From an uncultured Prevotellaceae bacterium (lineage in GTDB: Bacteria; Bacteroidota; Bacteroidia; Bacteroidales; Bacteroidaceae), in assembly GCA_900319385.1 (NCBI GenBank), contig ONOG01000002.1, positions 1 to 64,000 on the forward strand: 64,000 nt of DNA. The letters run 5' to 3'. Position numbers and translations under genes: made by a program. Positions 7,301 through 17,119 of the stretch are shown here, in pieces (the stretch's first letter is position 1; each line of letters begins with the position of its first letter). The notes beneath the pieces are model-generated. The model worked only from the letters and a program-made list of their open reading frames with translations, was not told the origin of the DNA and did no database searches.

Positions 7301-9489
7301 GCTGAGTTTCCGATGCTCGTCACGCTTCTCGGGATGGTAACGGAGGTCAGGCCGCAACCATAGAACGCACATTTTCCGATGCTCGTCACGCTGGAGGGAA
7401 TTACCGTGTTTTTGCAACCTCTGATCAATGTGTTGGTTGCAGTTTGAATAATAGCATTACAGTTGTCACGAGAGTCATAGATGGTATTTCCACTTTCGAC
7501 CTTGATGGATGTCAGGCAGATGCAACCCTCGAACGCACCATCACCGATGCTCGTCACGCTACTCGGGATGGTGACGGAGGTCAGGCAGTCGCAGTCTGAG
7601 AACGCCTGTTTTCCGATTCTCGTCACGCTGTTGGGGATAGTGACGGAGGTCAGGCCGACGCAATTGTTGAACGCAGAATTTCCGATGCTCGTCACGCTGT
7701 TGGGGATGGTGACGGAGGTCAGGTTCCAGCAAGCATAGAACGCAGAATTTCCGATGCTCGTCACGCTGTTGGGAATCACCGTGTTTTTGCAACCTCTTAT
7801 CAATGTGTTTGTTGCAGTATGAATAATAGCATTACAGTCATCACGAGAATCATAGATGGTATTTCCACTTTCGACCTTGAGGGAGGTCAAGTACAAGCAA
7901 TTACTGAAAGTAATGCTCGTCACGCTGGAAGGGATGGTGACTGAGGTCAGACCGGTGCAGTTCTCAAACGCAATGCTCGTCACGCTGGAGGGGATGGTGA
8001 CTGAGGTCAGGCCGCTGCAGTCAGAGAAAGCAATGCTCGTCACGCTGTTGGGGATGGTGACGGAGGTCAGTTTGTTGCAGTTCTCAAACGCAATGCTCGT
8101 CACGCTGGAGGGGATGGTGACGGAGGTCAGGCCGCTGCAGCCATAGAAAGCAGAAGATCCGATGCTCGTCAACCCCGTGAAGTACTGCAGTTCGTCGAAA
8201 GTCTGAATCGTCGTTTTTCTTCTGAACACTGTGCGCAGGTCGGTCACGGCGGCTGCCTCGGCCTCACTCAGTTCTCCGTTACCGTTGGTGTCCCAGTTGG
8301 CAACGCAGAGAGCCTTCACGTTGGAATCTGCAAAAACAATGTTTTGTGAAGGCGCTTCCACAACACCACCCTTAAACACAACTTCTGTCCAGCCAGCGTC
8401 GATATAGGCATCGCGGGTGCCGTAGGGAACAGTGAGGGTACAAGATGAGCCGATACCGATAAAAGCAGCAGAGCTAAAAGCAAAGGGTATTTCCATCTCT
8501 GCCACGACGGAGTTCAGGCCACTGCAACCCCGGAACGCATAGCCTTCGATGCTTGTCACGCTGTTGGGGATGGTGACGGAGGCCAGGCCGGTGCAGCCCG
8601 AGAACACACCGTAGTCGATGCTCGTCACGCTGTTGGGGATGTTGACGGAGGTCAGGCCGATGCAGTTCTGGAACGTCCAACCTCCTAAGCTCGTCACGCT
8701 GTTTGGGATGTTGACGGAGGTCAGGCCGCTGCATTCTCGGAATGCACCATTTCCGATGCTCGTCACGCTGTTTGGGATGTTGACGGAGGTCAGGCCGCTG
8801 CAATACGCGAAAGCATCCCCACCAATGGAAGTCACACCCTCGAGGATGGTGATGGAGGTCAGGCTCTTGCAAGAAGTGAAAGCCGCATCTCCAATGCTTG
8901 TCACGCAGGAGGGGATGGTGACGGAGGTCAGGCCGCTGCAACGGTCGAAAGCATTTGATCCGATGCTCGTCACGCTGGAGGGAATCACCGTGTTTTTGCA
9001 ACCTGCTATCAATGTGTTGGTTGCTGTTTGAATAATAGCATTACAATTGTCACGAGAGTCATAGGTGGTATTCCCACTTTCGACCTTAAGGGAGGTCAGG
9101 CCGAAGCAATTGGAGAACACATATCGTCCGATGTATGTTACGCTGCTCGGGATGGTGACGGAGGTCACGCCGCAATAATAGAACGCATTATCTCCGATGC
9201 TCGTCACGCTGGAGGGAATGGTAACGGAGGTCAGGTCGCCGCACCCAGCGAACGCATCTTCTCCGATGCTCGTCACGCTATAGGTTGTTCCATTATACGT
9301 AACGGTTGAAGGAATATTGCGTGAGCCTGAATAATACCCAATATAAACTTCTTCTTCATCGGATATATGGGTTACCTCGACTGTGGTGCTACTTGTTATA
9401 TTATATTTTAAACCATTCGACCAAAAATCATTCGCCTGCGCTAGACAAATGCGAAGGAATGCTAGGGCTATTAATAATGTTCGTTTCAT
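4315..9489 (-). CDS. Giant BspA-like LRR_5 surface protein with EF-hand and Big_2 modules (3' frameshift)
   Basis: The 1,724-residue product has a signal peptide (MKRTLLIALAFLRICLAQA). Most of it is BspA/LRR_5 repeats of about 23 residues (LTSVTIPNSVTSIGxxAFxGC), as in adhesins that bind fibronectin or other bacteria. Three copies of an EF-hand-like module, each with a WDTNGDGELSETEA loop, lie near residues 399, 812 and 1236 and separate blocks of LRRs. A six-times-repeated insert (VESGNTxYDSRDNCNAII) interrupts the LRRs. Residues about 1063-1220 are a non-LRR beta-rich module (GLTPGLYTVKILARAY) resembling the outer domain of the kinase at 11876. Residues 1620-1712 are a Big_2 Ig-like domain. 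The frame then stops at a frameshift ahead of cohesin and dockerin modules. It heads an operon of four reading frames. Confidence 0.9.
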   Translation of the reverse strand: MKRTLLIALAFLRICLAQANDFWSNGLKYNITSSTTVEVTHISDEEEVYIGYYSGSRNIPSTVTYNGTTYSVTSIGEDAFAGCGDLTSVTIPSSVTSIGDNAFYYCGVTSVTIPSSVTYIGRYVFSNCFGLTSLKVESGNTTYDSRDNCNAIIQTATNTLIAGCKNTVIPSSVTSIGSNAFDRCSGLTSVTIPSCVTSIGDAAFTSCKSLTSITILEGVTSIGGDAFAYCSGLTSVNIPNSVTSIGNGAFRECSGLTSVNIPNSVTSLGGWTFQNCIGLTSVNIPNSVTSIDYGVFSGCTGLASVTIPNSVTSIEGYAFRGCSGLNSVVAEMEIPFAFSSAAFIGIGSSCTLTVPYGTRDAYIDAGWTEVVFKGGVVEAPSQNIVFADSNVKALCVANWDTNGNGELSEAEAAAVTDLRTVFRRKTTIQTFDELQYFTGLTSIGSSAFYGCSGLTSVTIPSSVTSIAFENCNKLTSVTIPNSVTSIAFSDCSGLTSVTIPSSVTSIAFENCTGLTSVTIPSSVTSITFSNCLYLTSLKVESGNTIYDSRDDCNAIIHTATNTLIRGCKNTVIPNSVTSIGNSAFYACWNLTSVTIPNSVTSIGNSAFNNCVGLTSVTIPNSVTRIGKQAFSDCDCLTSVTIPSSVTSIGDGAFEGCICLTSIKVESGNTIYDSRDNCNAIIQTATNTLIRGCKNTVIPSSVTSIGKCAFYGCGLTSVTIPRSVTSIGNSAFYFCDNLTSVVAEMEIPFAFDSDAFSGIGSSCTLTVPAGTRDAYIAAGWTEDVFKGGIVEAPAPVQNIDFADSKVKALCVANWDTNGDGELSETEAAAVTDLGEVFRGKTTIQSFNELQYFTGLTSIGDNAFNGCRNLVNVTIPNSVTNLGERAFYDCTSLASITIPASVTSIGEYVFSGLSAWVNLTSIVVENGNPVYDSRNNCNAIIETSSNKLIVGCANTVIPSDVTSIENGAFEFRTGLTSISFPAGLTTIGDYAFKNCTGLSSIEFPDGLTKIGEQAFLGCIGLTSVTIPGSVTDFGLMAFESCTGLTAIDVTACESIIRKSAFFGCDNLKRINNWTTTSADLFHFNSWSAEEDGSGITTPFIELWRGAGNMLTNATITHDPITGLTPGLYTVKILARAYNEGNSTTYPSGITFFANNASIKLSDVGMRSVYNSGIVGLSTLLYGELSLDCTVGQDGVLNLSFQIQNAVGDWLSFKNLEYGLKAPDIDFADTNVKALCVANWDTNGDGELSETEAAAVTDLGTVFKENTTIQAFDELQYFTGLTSIGEYAFYNCSGLSSLTIPSGVTSIGERAFRGCTGLTSVRVESGNTFYDSRDNCNAIIQTASNTLITGCKNTVIPSSVTSIGNYAFYGCGVLTSVTIPNSVTSIGNYAFYGCGSLSSLTIPNSVTSIGYRAFSYCSGLTSVRVESGNTFYDSRDNCNAIIQTATNTLITGSKNTVIPSSVTSIGDYAFIGCTGLTSVNIPNSVTSIGNYAFRGCSGLTSVIIPSSVTSIDDWVFAACSGLTSVIIPNSVTSIGNNAFDSCGLTSVIIPNSVTSIGNYAFTDCPHLSSVVAKMETPFAFGMMAFSNISTSCVLTVPYGTRDAYIAAGWTENVFKGGIVEAPAPVVLATSVTINEETLSLTTIGETATLTAEVLPENVTDGSVTWSSSDESVATVSSDGVVTAVANGTATITATTNDGSDLSAACTVTVDIPTVEPDTDISGMWVTR
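4800..9330. repeat. LRR-encoding DNA repeats, about 69-bp period
   Basis: The plus strand carries dozens of units built on CCGATGCTCGTCACGCTG ... GACGGAGGTCAGGCC, one per LRR, plus three longer blocks around the EF-hand modules (near 5780, 7050 and 8295). Nucleotide identity between units is high, which would favour slippage or recombination and size variation between strains. This explains the many antisense reading frames here. Confidence 0.9.
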
Positions 9490-9543
9490 AAATATGAAGT
9501 ATTTGATTCAATATAATGATTGAAAAAAATTGTAGATAGTTCC

Positions 9544-10302
9544 TTATTTATAATTATATCTTAAGGGCTGACCAGAACCAAATCCCAATGTCCATTTGTG
9601 ATAGTACAGGCGATTGAGTATTCCTGGATCAGTCACTTGGGTTGCTGTAAATTCGTGTCTATCCGAGTTGGCGACCTTTGTCCATTTTACATTTTCAAAG
9701 ACACCGATAATGACTCCTTGATAGACAGCGACGACATAATCAGCACGATTGGCTCGACGAACATCGACCGACCATGAAGAGCGGACGGCATTATAAACAT
9801 TTTTGTTAGCAAGGAAATAAGAATTATTGATGCTGATAGCAAGAATCTTGTCGGTCTTGTTAATCACGGCATCTTTGGCTAAAAGAATTCTTCGCAAATC
9901 ATCCATATCTTTAATACCATTCACATCGTTATGATGACCATTCTGGATGTTTGTCAAATCAGCTATCTCTAGAAAATTGAACCATTTGTATTTCAACAAG
10001 AAGTCAATCATCATCCCTTCCAGTTCATAGGCAGCCATCTCGGTCAATCCTGTCCGCAGGAAGATAAACTTTGGAAGAGTTTGCTGATTTTGAAGAATAG
10101 AGAGAATTCGTTGTACCTTGGCACTTTGTTTTGTCATCTTCTGATAACAGTTCAGCGCCTCTTTGATGTGGTCAACTACTCGCTGGTTTTTCCCCTTCCC
10201 AATATAGAAGATTTCATTGTTGGCGGGGTCAAGCAATGCATAGACATAGCATTGAGCCTTGTCTGTTATTGGCCCATTGTTCGATAAATCATTTGATTCC
10301 AT
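9544..10302 (-). CDS. LEM-3-like GIY-YIG domain protein
   Basis: The 252-residue product has an N-terminal GIY-YIG fold with the two motifs visible as YVYALLD (residues 19-25) and FYIGKG (32-37), followed by QRVVDHIKEA and a glutamate in AYELEGMMID. This variant resembles the LEM-3-like GIY-YIG proteins found in bacteria, which are predicted nucleases of unknown target. Residues 150-252 form a second domain (VYNAVRSSWSVDVRRANRADYVVAVYQGVIIGVF ending GSGQPLRYNY) that often accompanies this GIY-YIG type. It has no signal peptide, so it should be cytoplasmic. It is preceded by copy B of the 190-bp leader. DNA cleavage is inferred from the fold. Confidence 0.8.
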   Translation of the reverse strand: MESNDLSNNGPITDKAQCYVYALLDPANNEIFYIGKGKNQRVVDHIKEALNCYQKMTKQSAKVQRILSILQNQQTLPKFIFLRTGLTEMAAYELEGMMIDFLLKYKWFNFLEIADLTNIQNGHHNDVNGIKDMDDLRRILLAKDAVINKTDKILAISINNSYFLANKNVYNAVRSSWSVDVRRANRADYVVAVYQGVIIGVFENVKWTKVANSDRHEFTATQVTDPGILNRLYYHKWTLGFGSGQPLRYNYK

Positions 10303-10324
10303 ACAAAAGACTATTTAATATTTC

Positions 10325-10514
10325 ATTCATTTAGTGTTATTATAGTTTTCGTCGCAAAATTACACAAGAGGAACGAAAAGAAGCGCATATTTTTCATCCA
10401 TGTTTGTCCATGTTGAATTTTTCTACAAATTGCTCGTGGAAACACAATGTGATTTATAGAATTCTCTACTACGAATGACACGAATTTTACGAATTGAGAT
10501 AGTTGTGGGAGGAC
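10325..10514. repeat. 190-bp duplicated leader, copy B
   Basis: It aligns to 1921-2110 without gaps at about 90% identity. It includes a minus-strand TAATTTTG box at 10355-10362 and the equivalent of the copy A start codon (ATG at 10330-10328). Here that ATG opens only a 13-codon frame whose TGA overlaps the start of the GIY-YIG gene, whose own ATG lies at 10302. The short frame could be a vestige of the transferred leader or an upstream ORF. Confidence 0.9.
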
Positions 10515-10905
10515 ATATACATATTTAATTTACGCGTGCGCGCATGAGTGATATAAAAACAGAAACACAAAGGATGACTTTTGGACACGTCAATATGCAG
10601 AAATCTTGACGTCAATTTTGGGAAATCATTATTAAAAAAACAACCAGGACAACGAGAGACAACTTTACATTCAGTAGAATTGTGAATAAAAAACTATTTT
10701 TGAGTGGGTTAGATAGTGTAAGTATTTATAGTGACTTAAGATTGATTTTGTACTGCGGTATAAAATATTTTGCACTGTGGTTCGTGCTGGCGTGTACTGT
10801 GGTGCAAATGTCGGCGCACTGCGGTGTAAATATTGAGGTTTTTTAGGGGATTCCAGCGTGGACTTGTCCATGTTTGTCCATGCGAGATGTTTCGATACTC
10901 CTTTG
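10515..10905. other. A+T-rich intergenic stretch without a recognisable gene
   Basis: I see no convincing gene, only a GGACAACGAGAGACAAC motif (10647-10663) like the GGACAAC repeats near 18.8 kb, and another TGTCCATGTTTGTCCATG (10866-10883) shared with the 190-bp leaders. A 94-codon minus-strand frame here has no coding character. Confidence 0.6.
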
Positions 10906-10936
10906 TTGGAGAAGACGAGATATATTTGTATCTTTG
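10906..10936 (+). promoter_or_regulatory. Predicted promoter of the HTH-like protein gene
   Basis: TTG at 10906-10908, 20 bases, then TATCTTTG at 10929-10936 match the Bacteroidota sigma-ABfr consensus. The ATG follows 44 bases downstream. Confidence 0.65.
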
Positions 10937-10980
10937 CGAAAATTTTAGAATTCACGTATCACTCGTATCATAAGTAGATC

Positions 10981-11553
10981 ATGAACGAAAAAGATTTGTG
11001 CGAAGCAATTGAGCAGAAGTTAGGACGGAAGATTACGACGTCGCAAGACTTTGCATGGCTTGAGGACCAGGTGTGGGAACAAACACACCAAGTTGTGTCA
11101 TTGAATACGCTGAAGAGGTTGTGGGGATATTTAACGGAGGAACGTCAGGTAAGACCGTCGAGGCGCACACTCGATGTGTTGTCTCAGTTGGCTGGCTATC
11201 GCGATTATGCGACGTTCTCATGTGCGATAGAGACGAACCGAGAAGGAAAAGAAAGCAGCAATCGAGTACTGGCTCGCCATATGGATACTAAGGCCTTTGA
11301 TGTGGGTATCATGGTCGAGGTCACATGGAAACCCGACCGTCGGATTGTGATGAAGAAGACAGGGCAACCACATTCTTTTATCATCAAGGAGGCAGAAAAG
11401 ACAAAACTGAGTGTGGGCGACCGATGTGACTGCCCCATCATCATTGAAAACGAGCCGTTGTATTTAGATAACTTGCAACACAACGACAGTAAGCCCCTAC
11501 CTTATGTGGCTGGACGTCTGGGCGGCGTACACTTCGAAGTGATTGAGGAGTAA
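10981..11553 (+). CDS. Putative HTH-type protein of unknown function
   Basis: The 190-residue product is cytoplasmic. Residues 1-80 are helical, with a pattern (SLNTLKRLWGYL ... RPSRRTLDVLSQLAGYRDYATF) that I recall from Bacteroidales proteins of unknown function and that suggests a small DNA-binding module. Residues 105-190 are beta-rich (VGIMVEVTWKPDRRIVMKK ... YVAGRLGGVHFEVIEE) and may form a ligand-binding or protein-interaction domain. The gene has its own good promoter and lies 322 bases upstream of the Ser/Thr kinase in the same orientation, but hairpins between them make a single transcript uncertain. No target is evident. Confidence 0.6.
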   Translation: MNEKDLCEAIEQKLGRKITTSQDFAWLEDQVWEQTHQVVSLNTLKRLWGYLTEERQVRPSRRTLDVLSQLAGYRDYATFSCAIETNREGKESSNRVLARHMDTKAFDVGIMVEVTWKPDRRIVMKKTGQPHSFIIKEAEKTKLSVGDRCDCPIIIENEPLYLDNLQHNDSKPLPYVAGRLGGVHFEVIEE

Positions 11554-11617
11554 ACGTGATTTTTCTTTGACTACGTATTTTACGGATTTCTCGAATTATA
11601 ATTCTTTTCACAGATAA

Positions 11618-11680
11618 TTGTAGGGGCGTAGCTTGACTACGCCCTTAACGATTTGGGCATAGACGAGCTATGCCCCTACA
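11618..11680. repeat. GTAGGGGC double-hairpin repeat
   Basis: TGTAGGGGCGTAG... and ...CTATGCCCCTACA are outer arms of one inverted repeat. Inside, GGGCGTAG/CTACGCCC and GGGCATAG/CTATGCCC form two side-by-side hairpins, so the element can fold in two ways. A partial relative (CGTAGGGGCGGGTT) is at 18733-18757. I recall this kind of element as dispersed in Bacteroidales genomes. Confidence 0.75.
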
Positions 11681-11700
11681 CGCAATCGAATGGTTGAAAG

Positions 11701-11752
11701 AAAAAAACACGGAAAAGAAGGATTTGTTTCATACTTTTTCCGTGTTTTTCCG
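11701..11752. terminator. A+T-flanked hairpin
   Basis: AAAAACACGGAAAAG (ending 11717) pairs with CTTTTTCCGTGTTTTT (from 11734). It fits a terminator of the HTH-like gene, placing the kinase in its own transcription unit. A similar CACGGAAAAA tract occurs near 18665. Confidence 0.6.
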
Positions 11753-11875
11753 TTATAAACATATACGCGTATTAGAAGATTCCGAAAATGTTCGATAATC
11801 ACAAAATCAACTAAAAACATTTTTTGTTCGTCATTCTTCGGGATTCAAATGAAAAACGTATAATCAGTAATCGTC

Positions 11876-13354
11876 ATGAATGTGCAATCAGAAGGATCTG
11901 GATTCAGAGCAGATGGCTTTGAGGGTATTGACAGCCAATGGACACAGATGAGCGAGGTCAGAAGAACGTCGCACAATGTGTTGGTAAAAGCCATGCGCCA
12001 TGGGCAATGGTGGATACTGAAAGGGATGCTGCCCGAAGAGGCTGACCTGTCCGTCTATCAAGAGATGCTTCGCAAGGAGTTTGAGATTCTCGTACAACTG
12101 CAGCATCCCAACATCGTTCGTACCTACGACCTGGAGCGTGTCGAGGGCATCGGTCCTTGCATCGTAATGGAATGGGTGGAAGGTCAGACTCTCGAAGATT
12201 TCCTTCAAAGTGCACCAACGAAAGAACAACGATGGAAGGTGACGGGCGAACTGATTAGCGCTTTAGGGTACTTGCACCAAAAGAATATCGTTCATCGTGA
12301 TTTAAAGCCTTCTAACATCATGGTCACAACGAACGGCCAGATGGTGAAACTCATCGACTTCGGCCTTGCCGACTCTGACTCTTTTGCCGTGTTGAAACAG
12401 TCGGGAGGTACGGAAAAGTATATGTCGCCCGAGCAAGCACAAGGTGGTTCGCCCGATGTACGTAACGACATCTATTCGCTGGGCCTCATTCTCAAGCAGA
12501 TGGAGTTGGGCAGCAGCATGAACAAGATTGTCAAACGCTGTCTCAAACCTATTGGCAAGCGTTATCACGACATGTCGGAGGTGGAGACTGAGTTCGAGCG
12601 TATTGAACAAAAGCGAAAATCAGGCAGAAGACACCTCTGGACCATCATGGGTTTGACAGCATTGGTTTGCTTCTTGTTGTTTGGCGCCTCTGTCTTTATC
12701 CTGATTAAGAACAAGATTCTCATTTGGGACGAACCATTCATGCCTTATATCCCCAAAGATTTAAAACCGGGCGAGGAACCGACCTTACTGATTGAGAATC
12801 CAGACTTTTATGGTGGACGAGTCAATGGTTGGATTTGTCCTGAAGGTCGTGGACCTAGATTCTATCCAACAGGTAGCACCCCCGACTACTATCTTGAGAC
12901 TTTTGACATTTACCAAGTGCTCCATGGAATCAAACCAGGACGATACGAACTCAGCGTCTATGGGTTCCATCGTCCTGACAGCCCTGATTGGTCGCTTTGG
13001 CACTATCAACATGCAGAAGATAAGGAGAATGGAACAGTATATTCAACGGCAGAACTCTATGTCGATACGGTCAGCGTACGTCTGAAGAATTGGGCCTCAG
13101 AATGTGGAACGGAACCATTGCCTGCTGATGAAAATTTGTATCGTGAGGAAACCCACGATCAATGGGCGCCTATGTTTATTCCAGGTGCTGAATATTATTT
13201 CATGAAAGGACACTACCGTAACACGTTGGAATTTACGGTTAAAGACTGCGATAGTGTGCGAATCGGTGTACGTTTACTCAGCATGCGCCCCAAATCGCTC
13301 TCGTGGGTTGCCTTCGACACGTTCCGATTGAGACGATTGGATGACGAAGAGTAA
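11876..13354 (+). CDS. Transmembrane Ser/Thr protein kinase with outer sugar-binding-like domain
   Basis: The 492-residue product has a cytoplasmic Hanks-type kinase at about residues 30-245, with the ATP-binding Lys49 (WWILK), catalytic loop HRDLKPSN (140-147), DFGLA near 161, and TEKYMSPEQ of the activation segment. The N-lobe glycine loop is poorly conserved. A single membrane helix lies at about 257-280. Residues 300-492 lie outside the membrane and form a beta-sandwich-like region (GWICPEGRGPRFYP, DIYQVLHGIKPGRYELSVYGFHR, ending VAFDTFRLRR), similar to carbohydrate-binding-type modules of Prevotella secreted proteins and to the insert in the BspA protein. The layout is that of a receptor kinase, but with this domain instead of PASTA repeats. 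Ligand and substrates are unknown. Confidence 0.85.
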   Translation: MNVQSEGSGFRADGFEGIDSQWTQMSEVRRTSHNVLVKAMRHGQWWILKGMLPEEADLSVYQEMLRKEFEILVQLQHPNIVRTYDLERVEGIGPCIVMEWVEGQTLEDFLQSAPTKEQRWKVTGELISALGYLHQKNIVHRDLKPSNIMVTTNGQMVKLIDFGLADSDSFAVLKQSGGTEKYMSPEQAQGGSPDVRNDIYSLGLILKQMELGSSMNKIVKRCLKPIGKRYHDMSEVETEFERIEQKRKSGRRHLWTIMGLTALVCFLLFGASVFILIKNKILIWDEPFMPYIPKDLKPGEEPTLLIENPDFYGGRVNGWICPEGRGPRFYPTGSTPDYYLETFDIYQVLHGIKPGRYELSVYGFHRPDSPDWSLWHYQHAEDKENGTVYSTAELYVDTVSVRLKNWASECGTEPLPADENLYREETHDQWAPMFIPGAEYYFMKGHYRNTLEFTVKDCDSVRIGVRLLSMRPKSLSWVAFDTFRLRRLDDEE

Positions 13355-13390
13355 AGAATAATGTTCGTGTCATCTAATCCAAGTGTTACT

Positions 13391-13578
13391 ATGGCTAAGA
13401 AATTGACACTGAAATTTAAGAACCAGCAGTTCCAGACGGCAAAGACGGTGATTATTTGATACCGATGGATTTGGATGAAGGTTTGAAAATGCTGACTATC
13501 GTTGATCCGGCTGGTTTTGTTCAATTTGATAAATCTGGTCGCTGTTTCATCCCTTTCTCGCTACAAAAAAATCTCTGA
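13391..13578 (+). pseudogene. Frameshifted small gene remnant
   Basis: An ATG at 13391 opens MAKKLTLKFKNQQFQ and stops after 22 codons. The adjacent frame reads EPAVPDGKDGDYLIPMDLDEGLKMLTIVDPAGFVQFDKSGRCFIPFSLQKNL in pieces that look coding, ending at TGA 13576-13578. One indel near 13420 would join them into a protein of about 60 residues. The end of this frame runs into the hairpin repeat at 13553-13614, so the repeat supplies its last codons. I recognise no family. Confidence 0.4.
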
Positions 13579-13614
13579 AACACGGTTTACAAGTGTTTTA
13601 GAGATTTTTCTTTT
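13553..13614. repeat. Flipped-loop hairpin repeat, copy 2
   Basis: It is the same block as 402-464 in the same outer orientation, with the central 15 bases reverse-complemented (CACGGTTTACAAGTG here). The A-run and T-run make it a likely bidirectional terminator between the plus-strand remnant and the minus-strand GNAT gene. Together with copy 1 it brackets about 13.1 kb. Confidence 0.8.
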
Positions 13615-13639
13615 TCTGCAAGCCACAGTGTTCCGGCCG

Positions 13640-14101
13640 CTACAGAATCGTTTCCATGCCGGTCTTCTGCACCTGCATGCCCATGCTTTTATAGAAACTG
13701 TAGGCGGGGTCGTTGCCTTCCCATACATTGAGGGTAATGTTGTAGCAGCCGATTTGGCGGGCATAGTCGCGGACGTGCTCATAGAGGGCTTGGCCGATGT
13801 GCCGTCCGCGTGCCGCCTGGTCCACACAGATGTCGTCGATGTATAGCGTCTTGATGTCCTGCATCAGGCGGTGGTCCCTGATTTCTGTTATCTGGCAGAA
13901 GGCATGGCCCAGCACCTTGCCGTCAACATAGACGAAGATGGGTCGTTGCTCGTCGGCCAACAGTTCCTTCAACTCCTGCTCATTGTATTTGGCTGTATTG
14001 CCCTTGAACAGGTCGGGACGGATGCCGTGGTGCACGGCATTCACTTGATAGAGCAGGTCGGTCAGGCCCTGCAGGTCTCTCGTGTCTGCTTTTCTGATCA
14101 T
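13640..14101 (-). CDS. GNAT family N-acetyltransferase
   Basis: The 153-residue product fits a single GNAT domain that transfers acetyl from acetyl-CoA to an amine. It starts MIRKADTRDLQGLTDLL, has strand 4 TLYIDDICVD (about residues 85-95), the acetyl-CoA loop QAARGRHIGQALY (96-108) in place of the usual Q/RxxGxG/A, and the C-terminal YSFYKSMGMQ segment typical of RimI/AAC(6')-like enzymes. No signal peptide is present. It lies 13 bases downstream of the xylanase/esterase stop in the same orientation and may share its transcript, but a functional link is doubtful. The acetyl acceptor is unknown. Confidence 0.85.
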   Translation of the reverse strand: MIRKADTRDLQGLTDLLYQVNAVHHGIRPDLFKGNTAKYNEQELKELLADEQRPIFVYVDGKVLGHAFCQITEIRDHRLMQDIKTLYIDDICVDQAARGRHIGQALYEHVRDYARQIGCYNITLNVWEGNDPAYSFYKSMGMQVQKTGMETIL

Positions 14102-14114
14102 CGGGTGGGGCTGT

Positions 14115-16953
<2,839 letters not shown>

Positions 16954-17064
16954 ACGCTTGAGGTTTCTACTTTACTGAATGCAAACTTACGAAAAGTTTT
17001 GTGGAAAACGTTACTTTTTTGTAAAATTCTGTGCCCGAAGGCTGAAAATGTAGCGGAAAAGCCT

Positions 17065-17072
17065 TAACTTTG
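17065..17072 (+). promoter_or_regulatory. Predicted -7 box TAACTTTG of the nitroreductase gene
   Basis: TAACTTTG lies 48 bases before the ATG at 17120. A good -33 TTG is not seen at 19-21 bases. The divergent MgtC gene has its own box at 16982-16989. Confidence 0.5.
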
Positions 17073-17119
17073 CGAAGTGGGCAGATGTTCGCCCCGTTCC
17101 CTAACTGATTTTGTCAACG

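Noticed and set aside
4800-9330. Many long plus- and minus-strand frames antisense or alternate to the LRR gene
   Set aside because: They mirror the 69-bp LRR repeat in other frames and have repetitive, low-complexity products; the LRR frame explains the DNA.
4800-9330. CRISPR-like appearance of regularly spaced conserved DNA
   Set aside because: The period is one LRR unit, the spacers are related sequences and the region is coding.
2414-9489. A cellulosome
   Set aside because: Dockerin and cohesin-like modules are present, but no enzyme in the window carries a dockerin and no scaffoldin with several cohesins is visible.
10671-10955. 94-codon minus-strand frame
   Set aside because: No ribosome binding site, A+T-rich composition, and it overlaps the promoter of the gene at 10981.
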